A stretch of 64,000 bases of DNA from Veronia nyctiphanis. Lineage in GTDB: Bacteria > Pseudomonadota > Gammaproteobacteria > Enterobacterales > Vibrionaceae. Under the pieces are notes generated by a model. That model saw nothing but the letters and a program-made list of their open reading frames with translations, was not told the origin of the DNA and ran no database searches. A program made the position numbers and the translations under genes. Position 1 is the stretch's first letter. Each line of letters begins with the position of its first letter. This document shows, piece after piece, positions 31,092 through 39,995 of this stretch. The stretch is from the NCBI RefSeq assembly GCF_004116385.1, contig NZ_PEIB01000019.1, positions 1 through 64,000 on the forward strand, written 5' to 3'.

Positions 31092-33713
31092 ATGACAGAT
31101 GTACTGCTGCAACCCGAGACATTAAAAGACGAACAGCTCGATGCAGCCTTTATCAGAGCCCAGCTAGACGCCCACAGCGAACAACAGAAAATCTTATTTT
31201 CACAAAATGTTGCTGTCACAGAACTGGTGGAAGAAAAGGCCGCATTCATGGACAGACTCCTGCGTAGGCTTTGGCTGTATTATGGTTTCGAACGTCACCC
31301 CAATATCTCGTTGATTGCCGTAGGGGGGTATGGACGCGGAGAGCTTCACCCACTGTCTGATATCGACTTACTGTTACTGAGCGAAGCCCCTCTCGAAGCG
31401 ACTTACTGTAATAAAATCAGCGAATTCATCACCTTGCTTTGGGACTTGCGTCTTGAAATTGGGCATAGCGTCAGAACGCTGAGTGAATGTTTGGAAGTCG
31501 GCCTCGGAGATTTAACCGTCGCCACCAACTTGCAAGAGTCAAGACTACTTTGCGGCAGTGAACGGTTATTCGACCGCCTGACAACAGAAATACGCAGCGA
31601 GAGTTTTTGGCCAAGTGAGACATTTTTTCAAGCAAAGGTGAAGGAGCAGAAAGATAGGCATGTGCATTATCACGATACGGCCTACAAGCTTGAGCCCGAT
31701 GTAAAATCTAGCCCTGGTGGCCTGCGTGATATTCACACGCTCAGCTGGGTTGCACTGAGGCATTTTGGTGCAACAAGCCTTCGTGAAATGAGTAAGTTTG
31801 GCTTTCTCACCGACGCAGAGTTCCGTGAACTGACCGAATGTCAGGATATGTTATGGCGTATACGCTTTGCCCTGCATTTACAAATCAAACGCTACGACAA
31901 CAGACTTACTTTCGCCCACCAGCCAGGTGTTGCTGAGTTGCTGGGTTATCAGGGTGAAGGCAATAACGCCGTTGAGATGATGATGCGAGATTTCTTCCGC
32001 ACCACCCGGCGTGTTATTGAACTCAACAAAATGTTATTGCAGCTGTTTGATCAGGCTATTCACCCGAATGATGTTAAAAGCCAAAAGATTGAAATTCTGA
32101 GTGAAGATTTTCAGCGTCGCGGCAACAAAATTGAAGCAAGAAAGCCTGCTCTGTTCCAGGCCCGCCCTGATACCATCCTCGACATGTTCTTGCATGTCGC
32201 CGATGATAAATCCATAGATGCCATATCTGCCGCCACCCTAAGGCAGTTACGCACTGCCAGACGACGACTCAACCTTTTCCTCTGTGAACTTCCTTCTGCC
32301 CGCGACAAATTTGTCGCACTTACACGCCACCCAAACGCATTACATAAAGCGTTTACCCTGATGCACAGACACGGTGTGATGGCGGCTTACTTTCCACAGT
32401 GGAGTCGAATTGTTGGCCAGATGCAATTCGACCTGTTCCACACCTATACCGTGGACGAACATACCTTCAGGTTACTGCGACAGATTGATACCTTTGCCTA
32501 CGAAGAAAACAAAGACAAACATCCAATATGCTGCGATGTTTTACCTCGTATCAAGAAGCAGGAACTTTTGATCCTCGCTGCTATTTTTCATGATATCGGC
32601 AAAGGACGAGGTGGCGACCACTCAGAAATTGGCGCCAAAGAGTCGTATACATTCTGTATCGAACACGGATTTTCACGGCCTGAGGCCAAGCTCGTCAGTT
32701 GGCTGGTCGAAAACCACCTCCTGATGTCAGTCACGGCACAAAGAAAAGATATTTACGATCCAGAAGTGATCACTGAGTTTGCGAAAACCGTTCGCGATGA
32801 AGAGCGTTTAGAGTTCCTAGTTTGCCTCACCGTCGCCGATATCTGCGCGACCAATCCAGAACTTTGGAACAGTTGGAAGCGCACCCTGCTCTCCGATTTG
32901 TTCTATGCGACCCAAAGAGCACTGAGACGCGGGCTGGAAAACCCACCAGACATTCGTGACAGAATCCGCCACAACCAACACATGGCAGGCGCTATTCTGC
33001 GCAAAGAAGGCCATACACAACAGGAAGTCAACGACCTCTGGCATGGATTTAAAGCCGATTATTTTCTTCGCAACACACACAAACAAATTGCATGGCATAG
33101 TCATCACTTACTCAACCACACCGGCGGCCCTTTGGTGTTAGTGAGTAAGAACGCGACCCGGGGTGGCACAGAAATCTTCATTTACAGTAAAGATAGACCG
33201 AGTTTATTTGCCCGCGTCGTATCTACACTCGACAAATACAATCTAAGCGTTCACGATGCACAAATCATGACCAGTAAAAGCGGTCACGCTATGGATACCT
33301 TTATGGTCCTCGACCCGAATGGTCACGCCATTGCGCTAGATCGCCATGAGACCATTCGTAAAGGGGTAATAAAAGCGATGAAGGAAGAAAAGAGCTTGTC
33401 ACTTTCACGTCGCCGTACCCCAAGAAAACTGATGGCGTTTAGCGTCAAAACAACCGTGCATTTTCTTCCTGCCAAGTCAGGTAAGAGAACTTTATTGGAG
33501 CTTGTTGCACTGGATGCGCCAGGCCTGCTAGCAAAAGTAGGTACCGTTTTCGCGAAACAAGGCGTCTCCGTTCAGTCTGCAAAAATCACCACCATAGGTG
33601 AGCGCGCGGAGGATTTTTTCATCATTGCCGACAACGACAACAAGGCATTGAATGAAGACATGCAAGATGCGCTTCGACAGACACTGATCGAAGCATTACA
33701 TATCCCTCAGTAA
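31092..33713 (+). CDS. glnD: bifunctional [protein-PII] uridylyltransferase/uridylyl-removing enzyme
   Basis: GlnD senses glutamine and adds or removes UMP on PII proteins, so controlling glutamine synthetase and NtrBC. The nucleotidyltransferase motif [18 protein letters not shown] is at about residues 78-95. The HD domain for deuridylylation has [12 protein letters not shown] near residue 499. Two C-terminal ACT domains (about 695-770 and 800-873) bind glutamine. The 873-residue length is normal. The terminator in front suggests it has its own promoter. Confidence 0.97.
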   Translation: MTDVLLQPETLKDEQLDAAFIRAQLDAHSEQQKILFSQNVAVTELVEEKAAFMDRLLRRLWLYYGFERHPNISLIAVGGYGRGELHPLSDIDLLLLSEAPLEATYCNKISEFITLLWDLRLEIGHSVRTLSECLEVGLGDLTVATNLQESRLLCGSERLFDRLTTEIRSESFWPSETFFQAKVKEQKDRHVHYHDTAYKLEPDVKSSPGGLRDIHTLSWVALRHFGATSLREMSKFGFLTDAEFRELTECQDMLWRIRFALHLQIKRYDNRLTFAHQPGVAELLGYQGEGNNAVEMMMRDFFRTTRRVIELNKMLLQLFDQAIHPNDVKSQKIEILSEDFQRRGNKIEARKPALFQARPDTILDMFLHVADDKSIDAISAATLRQLRTARRRLNLFLCELPSARDKFVALTRHPNALHKAFTLMHRHGVMAAYFPQWSRIVGQMQFDLFHTYTVDEHTFRLLRQIDTFAYEENKDKHPICCDVLPRIKKQELLILAAIFHDIGKGRGGDHSEIGAKESYTFCIEHGFSRPEAKLVSWLVENHLLMSVTAQRKDIYDPEVITEFAKTVRDEERLEFLVCLTVADICATNPELWNSWKRTLLSDLFYATQRALRRGLENPPDIRDRIRHNQHMAGAILRKEGHTQQEVNDLWHGFKADYFLRNTHKQIAWHSHHLLNHTGGPLVLVSKNATRGGTEIFIYSKDRPSLFARVVSTLDKYNLSVHDAQIMTSKSGHAMDTFMVLDPNGHAIALDRHETIRKGVIKAMKEEKSLSLSRRRTPRKLMAFSVKTTVHFLPAKSGKRTLLELVALDAPGLLAKVGTVFAKQGVSVQSAKITTIGERAEDFFIIADNDNKALNEDMQDALRQTLIEALHIPQ

Positions 33714-33774
33714 CCGTGGTTTTAGGCATCGCAACTTACGCGGTGCCCCTCCACATTCTCAAGGAGGTAACACA

Positions 33775-34152
33775 ATGTATGAACATCTGAGTCAGTTAGG
33801 TATCAAAAAGCCAGAAGAAATCGAGCGCTATTCGTTAAGGCAAGAAGCGCATTCAGATACACTAAAAATCTACTTCACCCGCCAGAAAGGCGAACTCTTC
33901 GCTAAAAGCATCAAATTCAAATATCCGAGACAGCGCAAGAATGTGGTTGTCGACAGTGGCAGCGGCCTGTTTAGGGAGATCACAGAGATAAACCGCAGTT
34001 TGTCGCTGGTCATTGATGAGCTGGATAAAATTGTTAAACCTGTTCAGGCCGAGCAGGACGTGAAGAAGAAAATCCTCACCGATCTCCGCCATTTAGAAAA
34101 AGTGGTAGCAATGAAAATAGCAGAAATTGAAGCCGATCTTGAGAAGCTTTGA
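33775..34152 (+). CDS. DUF3461 family protein
   Basis: This 125-residue protein of unknown function is widespread in Vibrio and relatives. Recognisable features are the start [20 protein letters not shown], a beta-rich centre ([18 protein letters not shown]) and a C-terminal coiled-coil-like helix (residues about 80-125) with regular hydrophobic spacing. A very strong ribosome-binding site (AAGGAGG) sits seven bases upstream. No membrane segment is seen. Confidence 0.85.
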   Translation: MYEHLSQLGIKKPEEIERYSLRQEAHSDTLKIYFTRQKGELFAKSIKFKYPRQRKNVVVDSGSGLFREITEINRSLSLVIDELDKIVKPVQAEQDVKKKILTDLRHLEKVVAMKIAEIEADLEKL

Positions 34153-34174
34153 TTTTTCCCTGAATCACTTTATG

Positions 34175-34196
34175 TAAAGCCTGCGCGCAGGCTTTA
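34175..34196. terminator. bidirectional terminator between DUF3461 and truC
   Basis: A 22-base perfect inverted repeat (TAAAGCCTGC and its complement) with T-rich flanks lies between the two convergent genes. Confidence 0.8.
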
Positions 34197-34197
34197 T

Positions 34198-34959
34198 TTA
34201 TATCTCTGACGCTAGGTCGTCAGGCGTCCACCCAAGCCCCTTCAGCACACGATGCCATGTTTCATCCAAATCGGCAGTGACTGTTACTTCGACATCCGTC
34301 ACCGGATGCGTAAATCGCAACTCAGAGGCATGCAGCAATAATCGGTGGCAATGAAATTCCCTCCTAAACAGTCGGTTATGCCTTCCATCACCATGATTTA
34401 CGTCACCGATAATATGATGACTTAAGTGGTGCATGTGTCGCCGTAACTGATGCTTTCGGCCTGTATGGGGCTTCATCTCCACCAGCGAGTACCGGCAACT
34501 CTGATAGCGGCCAAGCGGAATCGGTAATTCTGCCGTTGCAACAGGCCGGTATTCCGTCACCGCTTCTTTTGCTTCTGGCTCAGCGGTAGCGTGTTTGTCC
34601 GCGACCTTATCAAGCTCTTCTTTTAGCGGGTAATCAAGCAAAGCAGCTTCCTTAACCCACCCTCGTACCACAGCATGATAAGTCTTTTTCACATCTCGGC
34701 CTGCAAACATTGGCATCATTTGAGAGGCAATTTCTGATGAAAGCGCGAAGAGGAGAACCCCCGACGTGGGCCTATCGAGGCGATGAAGGGGAAAAACATG
34801 CTGGCCAATTTGGTCACGCAGTGTTTGCATGACAAAGCGGGTTTCGCCTTTATCCAGCCATGAGCGGTGGACCAGCATGCCTGATGGTTTATTGACGGCC
34901 ACCAGCCACTCATCCTGATAGACAATCTCCAGAATTGGAGGCGTTTCATCACCCGTCAC
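34198..34959 (-). CDS. truC: tRNA pseudouridine(65) synthase TruC
   Basis: TruC isomerises U65 of isoleucine and aspartate tRNAs. The RluA-family active site HRLDRPTSGVLLF puts the catalytic Asp at residue 62. VNKPSGMLVHRSWLD and TGRKHQLRRHMHHL are also typical. The start is GTG at 34959, overlapping the yqcC stop (TAGTG). The first eight or so residues are extra compared with E. coli, which begins MLEI. The yqcC-truC pair is conserved. Confidence 0.95.
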   Translation of the reverse strand: MTGDETPPILEIVYQDEWLVAVNKPSGMLVHRSWLDKGETRFVMQTLRDQIGQHVFPLHRLDRPTSGVLLFALSSEIASQMMPMFAGRDVKKTYHAVVRGWVKEAALLDYPLKEELDKVADKHATAEPEAKEAVTEYRPVATAELPIPLGRYQSCRYSLVEMKPHTGRKHQLRRHMHHLSHHIIGDVNHGDGRHNRLFRREFHCHRLLLHASELRFTHPVTDVEVTVTADLDETWHRVLKGLGWTPDDLASEI

Positions 34960-35282
34960 TACGAGCCTGCCTGAAACAGCTTATCGAATTTCAATAGAAT
35001 CGCCGCAATATCATCACGACCCATGCTGTGCTTCATCGCTTCTTCGACGTAAGGCGAAATAGAAAAATTCGACGGAATCTGCGCTTCCTGCTCCAGCATA
35101 AAGCGCATTTTCGGCAGAAAAATCCACTGCAGCCACTCACCACACGTTAGCGTATCAACCGCAAACGGCTCGGTACTGGCCAATGCCTCATCAGACGGAG
35201 GTACTTCTTGCCAATGTTGATGTTGTTTAAGTGCAACTTCTAGATCATCGAGAAGCTGCAAAGCATGTTGGTGAGTATTCAA
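34959..35282 (-). CDS. yqcC: YqcC family protein
   Basis: A small (107-residue) helical protein of unknown function, found next to truC throughout enterobacteria and vibrios. Family landmarks are HQHWQEVPPSDEALASTEPF, then FAVDTL and WLQWIFLPKM. The frame is open up to 35363, but a TTG at 35282 has a GGAG Shine-Dalgarno six bases upstream and gives the family length, so I take it as the start. It is probably translationally coupled to truC. Confidence 0.88.
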   Translation of the reverse strand: MNTHQHALQLLDDLEVALKQHQHWQEVPPSDEALASTEPFAVDTLTCGEWLQWIFLPKMRFMLEQEAQIPSNFSISPYVEEAMKHSMGRDDIAAILLKFDKLFQAGS

Positions 35283-35564
35283 GGCAAACTCCAAATTTAA
35301 CTGAAAGTCAGTGTTCACTTTCAGTGCAAATGAATAAAGGGAGCAAGAATAGCATGGCAGCATATTCTGGACACCCCCGAACGATTAGCGGTTGAATGAC
35401 ATATTAACAGTGAGCCGCTCCTCACTGGCTGCAATACTTGAGAGCTCCGTTACATCAGATAGCAATGCTTTCCGGTTTTTTTATTCCCAGCATGCAAATT
35501 CCAAGACGCAATCTTGTGATTTGATATACTCGACTTTCTGTTTTGGAATTAGATGTAAACGACA

Positions 35565-36611
35565 ATGGAAAATGCGCTGACCCTGAGTGCCATTCTGAAT
35601 AAGGCTGGCTGTGATTATCTGGTTTATGACCTCAGCCGACGAGTCACAGAAATCCCCAATGAGCAATTTGAAGCGGTGGAAAATAATCACCAGCCGTATC
35701 CATTTCCTATTCAGCAACATGCGCAGCTTGGCGTTGCCTTCTCACAGGCAGGCCAAACACCATGGGTGTGGTTTTTAAAGATGCCTCTGGATGAGCGCGG
35801 TCTTCTCAATCAGGCTGCACTTGGCGACTTTATTCAGTTTGTCGCACAAGCAATGGGCGCAACACTCGACAAAAAACCAACAGAGGAAGAAAGGGAAAAA
35901 CTCGTCAATAACCCCTATACCTTTGCGCCTACCGATGACAAAAAGGCTATTTTCCATGCCCTGTTGACGGAAAACCTCAATCTGCCTGCCAGTCAGTATT
36001 TTGATCATACCCAGCACTACACTGCGGGTGAACTTGGCTGGGATAACTGGCAAGGAGTAGGCCTACAGGGTTTAGCTGATATCTGCGCGCGAATGGGTAG
36101 CCACAACAACTTGGCGTTGATAAAGAAAGCTCTCAGCAACATGCCAGACACTCCCAAATATGCTCTATTAGGTTGCCTTGAACACTGTGAGCTACCCGCA
36201 AGCCTTGCCAAGCGCGTGAATGAAACCATTGGTGAGTTACTCGAAAGGCCCGAAGTTGACCTTTTCTTACTTACCGCTTTTGTCAGAGCCCTGTCAGGTG
36301 CCGACAAAACACTGTTAAGTGAACGCGTTCAGTTATTAATCGACAGCGAGAAACTGGCGCACCGAGAAATGCTTATCGCTATTGCTGGACGTTGCTGGCA
36401 CGTCCTGGACAACCCAGCGCTTCTTGACGCCTTTTTGATTAGGGTTGCCGCCTGTGATGATGCCACCTTTTTTCGTCAGATAATCGCGGATTTGGTGATG
36501 ATCCCTGCTCTACGTCCACAAGTATTGAATATGCTGCACGGCAATGCGAGCCCGACATTACTTAACGCCGTTAACGAACTCCAAAATGCAGTGAAGGCCG
36601 GAAATGACTGA
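35565..36611 (+). CDS. DUF3549 family protein
   Basis: A 348-residue protein of unknown function typical of Vibrio and allied genera. It has family features at the N-terminus (TLSAILNKAGCDYLVYDLSR, then QQHAQLGVAFS) and a mainly helical C-terminal half that could be repeat-like (alternating short Leu/Ala helices, residues 170-345). No signal peptide or membrane helix. It overlaps the next gene by eight bases, so the two are co-translated. The 200 bp upstream (35364-35564) holds its promoter region; no other gene is seen there. Confidence 0.85.
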   Translation: MENALTLSAILNKAGCDYLVYDLSRRVTEIPNEQFEAVENNHQPYPFPIQQHAQLGVAFSQAGQTPWVWFLKMPLDERGLLNQAALGDFIQFVAQAMGATLDKKPTEEEREKLVNNPYTFAPTDDKKAIFHALLTENLNLPASQYFDHTQHYTAGELGWDNWQGVGLQGLADICARMGSHNNLALIKKALSNMPDTPKYALLGCLEHCELPASLAKRVNETIGELLERPEVDLFLLTAFVRALSGADKTLLSERVQLLIDSEKLAHREMLIAIAGRCWHVLDNPALLDAFLIRVAACDDATFFRQIIADLVMIPALRPQVLNMLHGNASPTLLNAVNELQNAVKAGND

Positions 36612-36912
36612 TTTACTTCTGATACTTGGTGTCGCGTTTTTCTGCTTCCTTTTCTGGCAGCAGAGAAGACAAAGCGAAAATGCGCAGCTTTATATCAAAC
36701 AACGTTGTCAGCAGTTAGATCTTCAACTGCTGTCAGTTGCTCGTGGCGAGCACTCTATCGGCTGGCCAAAAGGCCCATTATCAATTGAGACCCGCTACTT
36801 TTTTGAGTTTTCCGTAAATGGCGCTGATAACTATGAGGGTTACGCGCTTATGGCTGGGTTACGCTTGAAAAACGTCTATATCCCGCCACATCCAATGCCT
36901 GAGGGCAGATAA
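36604..36912 (+). CDS. DUF3301 family membrane-anchored protein
   Basis: A 102-residue protein with one N-terminal membrane helix (about residues 3-18, LLLILGVAFFCFLFW) followed by a basic segment and a soluble domain: QRCQQLDLQLLSVARGE, then YFFEFSVNGADNYEGYA. This matches DUF3301, whose function is unknown. It partners DUF3549 in the same genera, and the gene overlap here supports a joint role. Confidence 0.85.
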   Translation: MTDLLLILGVAFFCFLFWQQRRQSENAQLYIKQRCQQLDLQLLSVARGEHSIGWPKGPLSIETRYFFEFSVNGADNYEGYALMAGLRLKNVYIPPHPMPEGR

Positions 36913-37011
36913 GAAAGGTCAAACAAGGCAGGTTGGTGGTTTTTGATATAACGTTGAGATGGGACAGTATGCGGTTTAAATAGCTGGCAACGTTGATATT
37001 TTCTGCCAGAC

Positions 37012-37400
37012 TAAAAGAGAACGGGCGCGACAATCGTCGCGCCCTGAGGTCTTACTTGCAGCTATCCTGCTACGCAATGTGCTCCCTGCACCATCCTTGA
37101 TTAGTCGCTGTATCCTTCAGCGCTATCCTTAACTCTCCGTCCTGGAGGTGTCCGTGCGATCAATCCTGATCCATCGAGAAGTCCTGTCTCGACTCGCATC
37201 CTCATCCTGAGGGTGTCCATTAAACCCATCCCGGGCTGTATCCTTGTATCATCCTGATCAGTAAACATCCTATTTACTGCAGCGGTTCCTTCCAATCCAT
37301 GTTCCCGATACCAATAACTGTTTCATCCTGAATCAATTATTTTTACTCGGATAACCAATAATCTTGGTGAGGTCCCTTTCATCAGTCATCCCCGACTGAC
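37012..37400 (-). ncRNA. csrB: CsrB-family regulatory RNA, copy A
   Basis: The minus strand has about 25 GGA triplets in 389 bases, mostly as AGGAT or GGGA, many in hairpin loops. This is the hallmark of CsrB RNAs, which sequester the translational regulator CsrA. It shares with E. coli CsrB the block GGACACC-TC-AGGATG and the pre-terminal AAGGATG...GCAGGGAGC. It ends in a strong terminator (GGGCGCGAC/GTCGCGCCC, 37023-37044, then T-rich). A promoter (TTGTTT, 16 bp, TAAAGT) predicts a start near 37400. The location beside yqcC is where E. coli csrB lies. Short open frames inside are not translated features. Confidence 0.88.
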
Positions 37401-37406
37401 AACGCA

Positions 37407-37434
37407 CACTTTACGCGAAGAAGATAAATAAACA
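37407..37434 (-). promoter_or_regulatory. promoter of CsrB copy A
   Basis: On the minus strand TTGTTT and TAAAGT are 16 bp apart, and seven bases further the RNA would start GTCAGTCGGGGA. Copy B has the same arrangement (TTGTTC, 16 bp, TAATCT, start GTCGACAGGGA), which supports both calls. Confidence 0.6.
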
Positions 37435-37568
37435 ACCAACTGCCCATGAACAAAGATCACAGAAAATACTGCCAATTCAGCCAAAAAACACAAGGTGCTG
37501 TTTTTAAAGTGTTTTATTATTGAGAAAAATACTTTTCTCAATGCTGAATCAGGTTTGTCCCACACCTT

Positions 37569-37586
37569 TGTAAGAGATCTCTCACA
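37569..37586. promoter_or_regulatory. UvrY/VarA/GacA-type binding site upstream of CsrB copy A
   Basis: TGTAAGAGATCTCTCACA is an 18-bp near-palindrome matching the UvrY (GacA/VarA) upstream activating sequence known from csrB-type promoters. It lies about 178 bp upstream of the predicted start of copy A, the distance found in E. coli. It also sits at the far side of copy B's terminator, in the 280-bp space between the two RNA genes, where I see nothing else. Confidence 0.78.
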
Positions 37587-37680
37587 AGCTTTTGGCAGAT
37601 TTGACGCCTTTTACTCTTTGGCAAGAAGTAACTCATTGATGTTAAACAACGAGGAAACCGTCATAAATGCAACCATTAAC

Positions 37681-37969
37681 GAAAAAGGCGCATCCTTTCG
37701 GATGCGCCTCTGTGGCTTTTTTAGCTACCGTGCTAATTTAGGTGCTCCCTGCTTCACTCCGTGATGCTGTCGCTGATTCCCTAAGCCGATATCCTTTTCA
37801 TCTTTCCATGTAAGCGAAAATTCATTTCTCGCAACACATCCTCGTCCTGAGGGTGTCCTTTGCCTTCCTGGCAAGCAACGCGTCCTACGTGCCAACACTG
37901 TCCTAATTTCCTTGTTGTTCCCTTCGACTGATTAATGCTCTTGGTCCCTGAGCACATCTCCCTGTCGAC
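37681..37969 (-). ncRNA. csrB: CsrB-family regulatory RNA, copy B
   Basis: A second CsrB-like RNA, 289 bases with about 16 GGA triplets. It begins GTCGACAGGGAG, identical to the first bases of E. coli CsrB. It shares GGACACCCTCAGGA and the pre-terminal GCAGGGAGCAC with copy A. It ends in a perfect 9-bp terminator (GGCGCATCC/GGATGCGCC, 37687-37708) plus T-run. It lies in tandem 280 bp upstream of copy A, with its own promoter and activator site. The two are clearly diverged paralogues, not a recent duplication. Confidence 0.88.
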
Positions 37970-37975
37970 GGAAAT

Positions 37976-38003
37976 AAGATTACAGGATTGATAATTCAGA
38001 ACA
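37976..38003 (-). promoter_or_regulatory. promoter of CsrB copy B
   Basis: The minus strand has TTGTTC, a 16-bp spacer and TAATCT; transcription would begin seven bases later at the GTCGAC that starts E. coli CsrB. This agreement makes the start site fairly secure. Confidence 0.65.
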
Positions 38004-38128
38004 ATGCATCAGAAAAAATTTTCAGCGTAATATTATGCATCAGCCCAACCAAAAACCTTTAAATCCTTGTTTTATAATCAATAGAACAATTAACAACTCA
38101 CAAATAACGCTAATTATTCCTACAGAGT

Positions 38129-38146
38129 TGTGAGATTTCTCTTACA
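38129..38146. promoter_or_regulatory. UvrY/VarA/GacA-type binding site upstream of CsrB copy B
   Basis: TGTGAGATTTCTCTTACA is the same type of 18-bp inverted repeat as at 37569-37586. It is about 169 bp upstream of the start of copy B and just beyond the stop codon of the DUF2310 gene. Confidence 0.78.
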
Positions 38147-38156
38147 AGACTTGTAC

Positions 38157-38960
38157 TCATTTAATGAAGACTTTATGGCAAGACGAATCACTGAAAATCC
38201 CAAGATATGTTCGACACCAGACACAGCTGTCACATTTAAAATCAAACACCTCATGCAGAGGCATTTCTAAACGCCAGTCACCGCCACATTTGGGACAATA
38301 TCTATTCGTTTCCGATTCAGCATCACCGCCACCTACGCGGTACAAATAGTAATAGGTCGGTATTCCTGAAAGGTATTCAATACGACCACGAAGATCCCAG
38401 CCTTTAATACTGAGCAAGCTATCTATATTTGATATTTCAGCCAATGCGGCATGTTCGGCTTTAAACGCCCCTGCCATCTGAATTTCATCACAGGCCTGCC
38501 ACTCCGTCTGCCACTTCACCACAGCTTTATGGTCGCCGTTAAATGTAGCCGGAAGTCTGTATAAAGGAATTGGCAACAATGTCTCCCCACATCGAAGAGG
38601 TGAGCATGTATGCACATAGGTCGTGTATAAAACCTGCCAAGGCCGCTCATTGCCCTCGGCACTGGCTTCTGAGTTGATATCTCTACCCAGCACTTTGACT
38701 TTGGGCGACAACAAACACGCGTCTGTCAGCCTGTTTAACGCCGCTTTCACTTGGACGCTATGATATTCACCGCTTAAGCTGTCTTCTTCTGGGCACACTG
38801 CCCTGACTTGAAAAATACCGTCGCCCATTACCATTGGAAACTCTCTCCCAAGTACCTGACCGTTATACCTCAGCGCATCCAGTAAGCCGTTAACACTTTT
38901 ATCAACTGCCGTGATTGTGGTGTTATCAAAGCATTCAAAGGTCAGCTCAACAACAAACAT
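38157..38960 (-). CDS. DUF2310 family Zn-ribbon-containing protein
   Basis: A 267-residue cytosolic protein. The C-terminus has a four-cysteine zinc ribbon: CPKC at residues 222-225 and CDSC at 243-246, with a further Cys at 249. The preceding ~210 residues match the DUF2310 family, annotated as possible nucleic-acid-binding proteins; the true role is unknown. It is frequent in vibrios near syd/csrB. No syd gene is present here. Its stop lies next to the copy B activator site. Confidence 0.82.
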   Translation of the reverse strand: MFVVELTFECFDNTTITAVDKSVNGLLDALRYNGQVLGREFPMVMGDGIFQVRAVCPEEDSLSGEYHSVQVKAALNRLTDACLLSPKVKVLGRDINSEASAEGNERPWQVLYTTYVHTCSPLRCGETLLPIPLYRLPATFNGDHKAVVKWQTEWQACDEIQMAGAFKAEHAALAEISNIDSLLSIKGWDLRGRIEYLSGIPTYYYLYRVGGGDAESETNRYCPKCGGDWRLEMPLHEVFDFKCDSCVWCRTYLGIFSDSSCHKVFIK

Positions 38961-39215
38961 GATTCCTACCTATACTGTTTTCGGGTTTTCTTGCGCAGGA
39001 CTCTTCAACATTGTCGACGCAGGAAAGATGCGCCATTCTATCTAAACTGACCGCAAAGCTCACCGTCGTATCTGACGTTCCGCTTTTCGGATTCGCTATC
39101 GGATGACGAGGACAGGCATAAATGGGCTTGCCGATATATTTAGCTTCAACGTATTCTTAACAACGACCAATAAAAAAGAGTCGGCATTCTAATAAAGAAA
39201 GGAGACAACGCGATT

Positions 39216-39449
39216 ATGGAAGTATTCAAACACGATCTCGAAAACCTCTTCAGTCAACTGGGTCTGGCATCTGACAAAGATTCCATAGAACTCTTTCTTT
39301 CAGAGCACTCTGTGCCAGCGTCAACCTCTTTGCAAGATGCGACGTTTTGGACTCAATCACAACAGCAATTTCTCCGAGAAGCTCTGTTACAGGATGCTGA
39401 CTGGAGCGAACAAATCGATCTTCTCGACTCCCGATTAAGGCGTCAGTGA
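39216..39449 (+). CDS. DUF2789 family protein
   Basis: A 77-residue acidic, helical protein. It matches DUF2789 through HDLENLFSQLGLASD near the start, FWTQSQQQFLREAL in the middle and DADWSEQIDLLDSRLR at the end. The function is unknown. An AAAGGAGA ribosome-binding site lies upstream. It is 28 bp before the next small gene, probably in the same transcript. Confidence 0.82.
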   Translation: MEVFKHDLENLFSQLGLASDKDSIELFLSEHSVPASTSLQDATFWTQSQQQFLREALLQDADWSEQIDLLDSRLRRQ

Positions 39450-39477
39450 AGGATATAAAGAAGGACATACAGGTTTT

Positions 39478-39774
39478 ATGGACAATCGAACCGACTTTAC
39501 ACAGTCACTGGAAGAAGCCATTTCATCATTAGTCGCTGAGGGGAAACAGCCCTCAGTGGCATTGGTTAAAAGCCGTCTCGGTGTTGCCGTCCCCATGCCA
39601 CTCATTATCACCGCCTTACAGCGCTGGAAGAAAAACGGTGTGGTGCCTAAAGTGGAAAAAGTGGCATCAGAAAAGTCGGACAGCCAAAGAATTTCTGAAC
39701 TAGAGAGTAAAGTCTACGCACTGGAAAAACAGATTGCAGAGCTTGAAACGAAAATAGCTGATAAGCCTCACTAA
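39478..39774 (+). CDS. small helical protein, possible KfrA-N-like DNA-binding domain plus coiled coil
   Basis: A 98-residue protein I cannot name. Residues 8-52 (EEAISSLVAEGKQPSVALVK, then LGVAVPMPLIITALQRWKKNG) resemble the helix-turn-helix N-terminal domain of KfrA-type proteins: a first helix, the phrase GKQPS, a glycine turn and a helix ending in Trp. Residues 65-94 form a clear coiled coil (ISELESKVYALEKQIAELET). A small dimeric DNA-binding protein is plausible but unproven. Confidence 0.6.
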   Translation: MDNRTDFTQSLEEAISSLVAEGKQPSVALVKSRLGVAVPMPLIITALQRWKKNGVVPKVEKVASEKSDSQRISELESKVYALEKQIAELETKIADKPH

Positions 39775-39995
39775 ATGTAACGAAAGTAATCTTACTATCG
39801 TTCATTGCCAATCAACGCACACCCGATAAAGTACCTGCTGGAAAATCTCATAACCAGAGAGTGCTATGAGACAGGCAGTTTCTATATCGGGTTTTCAACG
39901 CTTTCATTCTGACTATTGATATGCTTTCAATTAGCATGCAACTTCAAATTTAAGTACACTCACCGCAATAAACTCACACACGTGGCAACATCGCA

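Noticed and set aside
37101-37295. 64-residue frame on the minus strand
   Set aside because: It is an accident of the GGA-rich CsrB copy A RNA; no ribosome-binding site and highly repetitive composition.
37495-37764. 89-residue frame on the plus strand
   Set aside because: It overlaps the UvrY-type box and the terminator region of CsrB copy B on the opposite strand, so it is not a plausible gene.
37012-37969. Possible CRISPR or simple direct-repeat array because of the recurring ATCCT/TCCTG words
   Set aside because: The words are irregularly spaced GGA motifs of two CsrB RNAs, not fixed-length repeats with spacers.
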